Below the pieces are notes generated by a model. It worked only from the letters and a program-made list of their open reading frames with translations, made no database searches and had not been told where the DNA came from. 8,909 bases of DNA from CAITYL01 sp041651315 (lineage in GTDB: Bacteria; Verrucomicrobiota; Lentisphaeria; Oligosphaerales; CAITYL01). Positions 6,449-8,909 of the stretch are shown piece by piece; the stretch's first letter is position 1; each line of letters starts with the position of its first letter. A program made the position numbers and the translations under genes. The stretch lies in NCBI GenBank assembly GCA_041651315.1, contig JBAZJM010000196.1, forward strand, positions 1 through 8,909, in the 5' to 3' direction.

Positions 6449-7360
6449 TTACAGATGCGGAAAGGTCAGGGCCGGCCGCTGTTCCGCCGGCAGGCCGCTT
6501 CGGGCCGCCTGTTCCGGCGTGGTGATGCCGGTCAGCACCAGGGCGGTGACGAACCCCAGGCCGTTGCCGCCACGGATGTCGCTGGCCAGGGAGTCGCCGA
6601 CCACCAGCACCCGGCCGGTCTCCGGCGGGCGGTCCAGGCCGTGGCGCTCCGCCAGCCGGGCCAAAGCCCGGCGGAAAATGGCGGCATTGGGCTTGCCCAA
6701 ATAATGCGGGTCGAGGCGGACGCCGTATTCTGCCAGGATCATCTGCAGAAAGCGCGCCTTGCCGCCCGCCCCGATGTGAATCTCACCATGCCGGCCCGGC
6801 CAGTAGCTGTCCGGATTGGGCACCACCAGGAAGGCCTCCGGCCGGTGGATGAAGAAATTGATCACGGCGTTGAAGGTGGATTCCCAGTCATAATTGGCCT
6901 CGCCGATGATCACGCCCGCGCAGTCCGTCAGATGCGGCAGCGACCGGGTGGGGCGCAGGCCGGCGCGCTCGGCATAGCAGGGGGCGCCCAGATCGCCCAT
7001 GATGAACACCTCACGCCCGCGCAGGTTGCGTTCGGCCACGAAATCCACGATGGCGTCCGCGCAGGAGACGATCTCCTCCGCCGTCACCGCGAGGCCGGCC
7101 CGGGCCAAAAACCCCGCCTTTTCCGCCGTGGAATGATTGCCGTCGTTGGTCAGCAGCAGGAACGGCAGGCGCACGGCGCGCAGCCAGGACAGCAGGCCGG
7201 GGGCGCCGGGCAGGGCGCCGCTGCCGCGGAGCAGCGTGCCGTCAATGTCGAACAGCGCGGCATCATAGGTGCCGGCCGCTTTTTCCAGATGAGTGGCCAG
7301 GCCGCCGGCCAGCCGTTGCGGAGAGGTGGACATGCCGGGTAACCTAACCCGGATATTCAT
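6449..7360 (-). CDS. HAD-superfamily hydrolase, class IIA (NagD/phosphoglycolate phosphatase-like)
   Basis: A haloacid-dehalogenase phosphatase of up to 303 residues. Motif I is FDIDGTLLRG with nucleophile Asp38 and acid Asp40; motif II is LLLTNDGN with Thr71; the conserved lysine is in LGKPNAAIF (Lys223); motif III is VVGDSLASDIRGGN with Asp256 and Asp261. The large insertion between motifs II and III is the class IIA cap, seen in NagD, AraL and eukaryotic phosphoglycolate/4-nitrophenyl phosphatases, so a small phosphorylated metabolite is the likely substrate. The start may be Met1 (7360) or Met10 (7333). Met10 removes a nine-residue tail unlike the family and places the palindromes at 7335-7365 upstream of the gene. 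No neighbouring gene clearly shares a pathway. Confidence 0.9.
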   Translation of the reverse strand: MNIRVRLPGMSTSPQRLAGGLATHLEKAAGTYDAALFDIDGTLLRGSGALPGAPGLLSWLRAVRLPFLLLTNDGNHSTAEKAGFLARAGLAVTAEEIVSCADAIVDFVAERNLRGREVFIMGDLGAPCYAERAGLRPTRSLPHLTDCAGVIIGEANYDWESTFNAVINFFIHRPEAFLVVPNPDSYWPGRHGEIHIGAGGKARFLQMILAEYGVRLDPHYLGKPNAAIFRRALARLAERHGLDRPPETGRVLVVGDSLASDIRGGNGLGFVTALVLTGITTPEQAARSGLPAEQRPALTFPHL

Positions 7361-7365
7361 GAATA
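7335..7365. promoter_or_regulatory. Two adjacent palindromes at the start of the HAD gene
   Basis: CCGGGT-aaccta-ACCCGG (7335-7352) and the perfect 12-bp palindrome TATTCATGAATA (7354-7365) lie side by side, overlapping the longest possible start of the HAD gene. If translation begins at 7333 both lie in its leader or promoter and could be an operator or a start-masking hairpin. This is inference from symmetry only. Confidence 0.35.
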
Positions 7366-7783
7366 ACGAGATTCACGCAACCGTTTTGCCCGCAAAAACA
7401 GGCTAATGACGGAGGAAACACCGGGTGAACAGAAGGCAGCCAAGACGGCAAAGGCTGGATGATCCTGAGGCGGCAGCCTCCATCGGAGTGTCGGCGGCTT
7501 CGACGCCGCCCTGGTAGGAATGACCGCTTACTGATGTGTGCGGCTCGGATGGCGGGGCTTTGGGGAGCGGCCGTCGCAGCCGGCCGGTAGGAGGGCGGCG
7601 TGAGCACCCGCCGTCACTCCAAGGCGCCTGCCGGCGCAGGAAACCAATCGGAGATGTGTCTTTGTGCCGGTTTTGGGACAGTCTCACCGGGAGTGTCTCA
7701 CGTGGGAGACACTATTCGGGCGGGCGGTCCCTGCGGGAAAGGATTTTTTCCAAGCTCAAACCGGGGCTGGCGGCCGCCGGCTT
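7361..7783. other. Non-coding, hairpin-rich spacer upstream of the pilin genes
   Basis: No believable gene is visible on either strand; the open frames are Arg/Pro/Ser-rich and lack ribosome sites. The stretch is dense in short inverted repeats: TTTTGC-CC-GCAAAA (7384-7397), GGCGGC-ttcgac-GCCGCC (7493-7510), GGCGG/CCGCC (7594-7612) and AGTGTCTC-acgtgg-GAGACACT (7692-7713). Several carry phrases such as GGGGAGCGG and GGTAGG that recur in the spacer at 8743-8810, suggesting degenerate interspersed palindromic repeats rather than an RNA gene, though a small RNA cannot be excluded. Confidence 0.45.
7681..7713. promoter_or_regulatory. GTCTC half-site cluster, possible activator enhancer site
   Basis: Two direct GTCTC half-sites (7681-7685 and 7695-7699, 14 bases apart) and an inverted GAGAC (7706-7710) create the 8-bp perfect inverted repeat AGTGTCTC-N6-GAGACACT. 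Its centre is about 116 bases before the predicted sigma-54 start site, within the usual range for enhancer-binding activators. Assignment rests on position and symmetry; no known consensus is matched. Confidence 0.35.
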
Positions 7784-7827
7784 CGCGAACCTTGGCACGG
7801 ACCCTGCTATGTTCAGCCAAGTTCGCG
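7784..7827. repeat. Long inverted repeat enclosing the sigma-54 promoter
   Basis: CGCGAACCTTGGC (7784-7796) and GCCAAGTTCGCG (7816-7827) pair over 12 bp with one bulged base and a 19-base loop. The left arm includes the first part of the -24 element and the right arm spans the predicted start site, so the repeat may be an operator or may form a structure at the very start of the transcript only in part. Confidence 0.5.
7792..7808 (+). promoter_or_regulatory. Sigma-54 (RpoN) promoter of the first pilin gene
   Basis: TTGGCACG-GACC-CTGCT matches the -24/-12 consensus YTGGCACG-N4-TTGCW at every fixed base but one (C for the first T of the -12 box). The invariant GG (7794-7795) and GC (7806-7807) are exactly ten bases apart. 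The predicted transcription start is near 7819, giving an 81-base leader before the pilin ATG. Pilin genes in Pseudomonas, Geobacter and Myxococcus are known sigma-54 targets, so the position makes biological sense. It predicts an RpoN and an enhancer-binding activator elsewhere in the genome. Confidence 0.75.
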
Positions 7828-7899
7828 TTTCCAGACCGGTCATTCCGGCCGGGGCCCGGAAACAAAAAGAGAAAACCAAAGGCATCGAAGGAGAATCCC

Positions 7900-8220
7900 A
7901 TGAAGCGCAAGAACTTCACCCTGGTGGAAATCATGATCGTGGTCGCCATCATCGGCCTGTTGGCCGCGATCGCCATCCCGAGCTTCCTGAACGCCCGTAA
8001 CACCTCCCGCAAGAACGCCTGCATCAACAACCTGCGCCAGATCGATGGCGCCCAGCAGCAGGCCATGCTGGCCCTGAGCACCGACGCTCCGACCGTCGCC
8101 AACGTGCAGGGTTACCTGAAGCAGCAAGCCCCGGCCTGTCCGAGCAAGGGCACGACTTACAAGCTGGACGAGGTTCCGCCGAAATGCCCGGACTTGATTG
8201 ACGGCCACGTGCTCCCGTAA
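7900..8220 (+). CDS. Type IV pilin-like / pseudopilin protein, copy 1
   Basis: A 106-residue pilin-like protein. The start at 7900 has AAGGAG six bases upstream; the frame is open further back but only this start gives a prepilin leader. MKRKN precedes FTLVEIMIVVAIIGLLAAIA, the hydrophobic helix with Glu at mature position 5 that anchors the subunit in the inner membrane and packs into a filament. The residue before the expected prepilin peptidase cut is Asn, not the usual Gly. After the helix come Cys41 and NNLRQIDGAQQQ, then a short C-terminal domain with paired Cys-Pro motifs (Cys80, Cys96) and the ending GHVLP, a form I recall from Lentisphaerota and Kiritimatiellota pilins. It may be the major subunit of a type IV pilus or type II secretion pseudopilus. 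It has its own sigma-54 promoter and terminator. Confidence 0.93.
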   Translation: MKRKNFTLVEIMIVVAIIGLLAAIAIPSFLNARNTSRKNACINNLRQIDGAQQQAMLALSTDAPTVANVQGYLKQQAPACPSKGTTYKLDEVPPKCPDLIDGHVLP

Positions 8221-8239
8221 GGTTCCTTCGCCAATCAAC

Positions 8240-8267
8240 AAAAGGGCGGCTTGCAGGCCGCCCTTTT
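8240..8267 (+). terminator. Intrinsic terminator after pilin copy 1
   Basis: AAAAGGGCGGC, loop TTGCAG, GCCGCCCTTTT: a perfect 11-bp GC-rich stem ending in a run of five T, 19 bases after the stop. A strong rho-independent terminator, so copy 2 needs read-through or its own promoter. Confidence 0.9.
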
Positions 8268-8347
8268 TGCTTCTGTCCCCTGAGGGCAGCGACGTTGGTA
8301 TGGGATAAGGTTTCTCGTCAGGATGGGAATCGACCGAGGAGGACACC

Positions 8348-8668
8348 TTGAAACACCAGAACTTCACGCTCGTGGAAATCATGATCGTGGTTGCCATCAT
8401 CGGGGTGTTGGCCGCGATTGCCATCCCGAGTTTTCTGAGCGCCCGGGTGACCTCCCGCAAGAACGCCTGCATCAACAACCTGCGCCAGATTGATGGCGCC
8501 CAGCAGCAGGCCATAATGGCTTTGCCGACCGACGCCCCGACTGCCGCCCAGGTGCAGATGTATCTGAGGCAGACGGGGCTGGTCTGTCCGACCACGCTCA
8601 CTCCCTATGTGCTGAACGCCGTGCCGGTGGAATGCCCGACCAAGGTTGCTGGGCACGTGCTCCCGTAA
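8348..8668 (+). CDS. Type IV pilin-like / pseudopilin protein, copy 2 (TTG start)
   Basis: A tandem paralogue of the preceding gene, also 106 residues. The start is TTG at 8348, chosen because GAGGAGG lies five bases upstream and the leader (MKHQN) then matches copy 1. Residues 1-59 differ from copy 1 at only seven positions, and the DNA around NACINNLRQIDGAQQQ is nearly identical, while residues 60-106 agree at about 25 of 47. All Cys positions (41, 80, 96 by alignment), both Cys-Pro motifs and the GHVLP end are kept, so both copies look functional. Asn again precedes the expected cleavage site. The role is presumably a second filament subunit or a variant with different exposed surface. No sigma-54 -24/-12 element is visible in the 80 bases before it, unlike copy 1. 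Confidence 0.92.
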   Translation: MKHQNFTLVEIMIVVAIIGVLAAIAIPSFLSARVTSRKNACINNLRQIDGAQQQAIMALPTDAPTAAQVQMYLRQTGLVCPTTLTPYVLNAVPVECPTKVAGHVLP

Positions 8669-8692
8669 GGTCCCCAATCTGGGCAGACAACA

Positions 8693-8720
8693 AAAAGGGC
8701 GGCCGCCAGGCCGCCCTTTT
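8693..8720 (+). terminator. Intrinsic terminator after pilin copy 2
   Basis: AAAAGGGCGGCC, loop GCCA, GGCCGCCCTTTT: a perfect 12-bp stem ending in four T, 24 bases after the stop. Its sequence is a near copy of the terminator after pilin copy 1. Confidence 0.9.
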
Positions 8721-8726
8721 GGCTGG

Positions 8727-8826
8727 GTTTGGCACAAGTCCGGTTGTGGGGAGCGGCTTCGTCCCGTAGGGACCGAGTCTATTCCCGTCCCGCTGGGACG
8801 GGAAACTGGAGTTTGGCACAAATCCG
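8727..8826. repeat. Direct repeats flanking two GTCCC-N3-GGGAC hairpins
   Basis: GTTTGGCACAAGTCCG (8727-8742) recurs at 8811-8826 with one change, 84 bases apart. Between them are two related hairpins: GTCCC-gta-GGGAC (8761-8773) and TTCCCGTCCC-gct-GGGACGGGAA (8782-8804, 10-bp perfect stem). The unit looks like a short interspersed palindromic element with direct ends, or a fragment of a repeat family; no coding capacity is present. Confidence 0.5.
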
Positions 8827-8870
8827 CCTTGAGGACGAACATGCCATGAGAGCGCATCCCATAAATTCAA

Positions 8871-8892
8871 GACCAGGCAGGATTGCCTGGTC
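8871..8892. repeat. Perfect inverted repeat near the right edge
   Basis: GACCAGGCA, loop GGAT, TGCCTGGTC: a 9-bp perfect stem with a tetraloop, in DNA without a gene from 8721 to the window end. No U-tract follows on either strand, so a leader structure or operator for a gene outside the window is as likely as a terminator. Confidence 0.45.
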
Positions 8893-8909
8893 GACGTTCC
8901 TCGCACGCA

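Noticed and set aside
6032..7342. Plus-strand open frame of 436 codons
   Set aside because: It runs out-of-frame through the epimerase 3' half and antisense to the HAD gene; composition is Gln/Arg/Gly-rich and no family is recognised. High GC produces such frames.
7658..7668. GTCTTTGTGCC shared with 2302-2312
   Set aside because: An 11-bp match is expected several times by chance in a window of this size, and the contexts differ.
7361..7783. CRISPR-like or tRNA-like structure in the hairpin-rich spacer
   Set aside because: The hairpins differ in sequence and spacing, so there is no regular repeat-spacer pattern, and no tRNA cloverleaf or CCA end could be found.
7600..7899. Upstream extension of pilin copy 1 to 206 codons
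   Set aside because: The extension covers the sigma-54 promoter and lacks pilin features; AAGGAG before 7900 fixes the start.
8281..8347. Sigma-54 or clear sigma-70 promoter before pilin copy 2
   Set aside because: No GG-N10-GC pair and no convincing -35/-10 pair was found in this stretch.
7840..8601. Minus-strand frame spanning both pilins, 253 codons
   Set aside because: Its internal repetition simply mirrors the tandem pilin duplication on the plus strand.
8729..8745. TTGGCACA as a second sigma-54 promoter
   Set aside because: The -24 part fits but the required GC ten bases after GG is missing; the same fails for the repeat copy at 8813.

Overview
The window looks like a chromosomal segment of a PVC-superphylum bacterium, most likely Lentisphaerota or the related Kiritimatiellota. 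The reasons are an H-X9-DG pseudopilin, a LamG protein with a PEP-CTERM tail, short FTLVE-type pilins ending in HVLP, and an AraC-type regulator beside a glycoside hydrolase. This placement rests on recalled family distribution; no rRNA or marker phylogeny is present. No tRNA, rRNA, CRISPR array, transposase or phage gene was seen.

Left part (1-3545): a lower-GC block read on the minus strand. In transcription order it holds a secreted LamG/PEP-CTERM protein, a hairpin terminator, a pseudopilin with a C-terminal H-X9-DG motif, and the N-terminal 453 residues of a GH38 alpha-mannosidase cut by the window edge. A 397-base spacer, which may hold a small unrecognised gene, separates this block from a divergent, MelR-like AraC-family regulator (3546-4421, plus). 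The arrangement suggests a regulated glycan-degradation or glycan-surface locus with the AraC protein as its control.

Middle part (4422-7360): a high-GC housekeeping and sugar block. A YhcH/YjgK/YiaL protein and the tRNA t6A ATPase TsaE form a translationally coupled minus-strand pair (TGATG overlap); tsaE ends directly against the araC stop. Divergent from them is a UDP-glucuronate 4-epimerase-like gene, which converges through a strong hairpin on a HAD class IIA phosphatase.

Right part (7361-8909): a 539-base hairpin-rich spacer leads to two tandem 106-residue pilin-like genes. The first has a very good sigma-54 promoter (TTGGCACG-N4-CTGCT, GG-N10-GC spacing), a classical way to drive pilin genes. 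An inverted repeat overlaps the promoter and a palindromic GTCTC cluster lies about 110 bases upstream, a position suited to an enhancer-binding activator. Each pilin has its own terminator, and the two terminators are near copies. The window ends in non-coding DNA with direct repeats and hairpins.

The most interesting parts are the sigma-54 pilin control region with its duplicated pilins, and the AraC / LamG-PEP-CTERM / H-X9-DG pseudopilin / GH38 cluster. I did not find a clearly new defence or mobile system.
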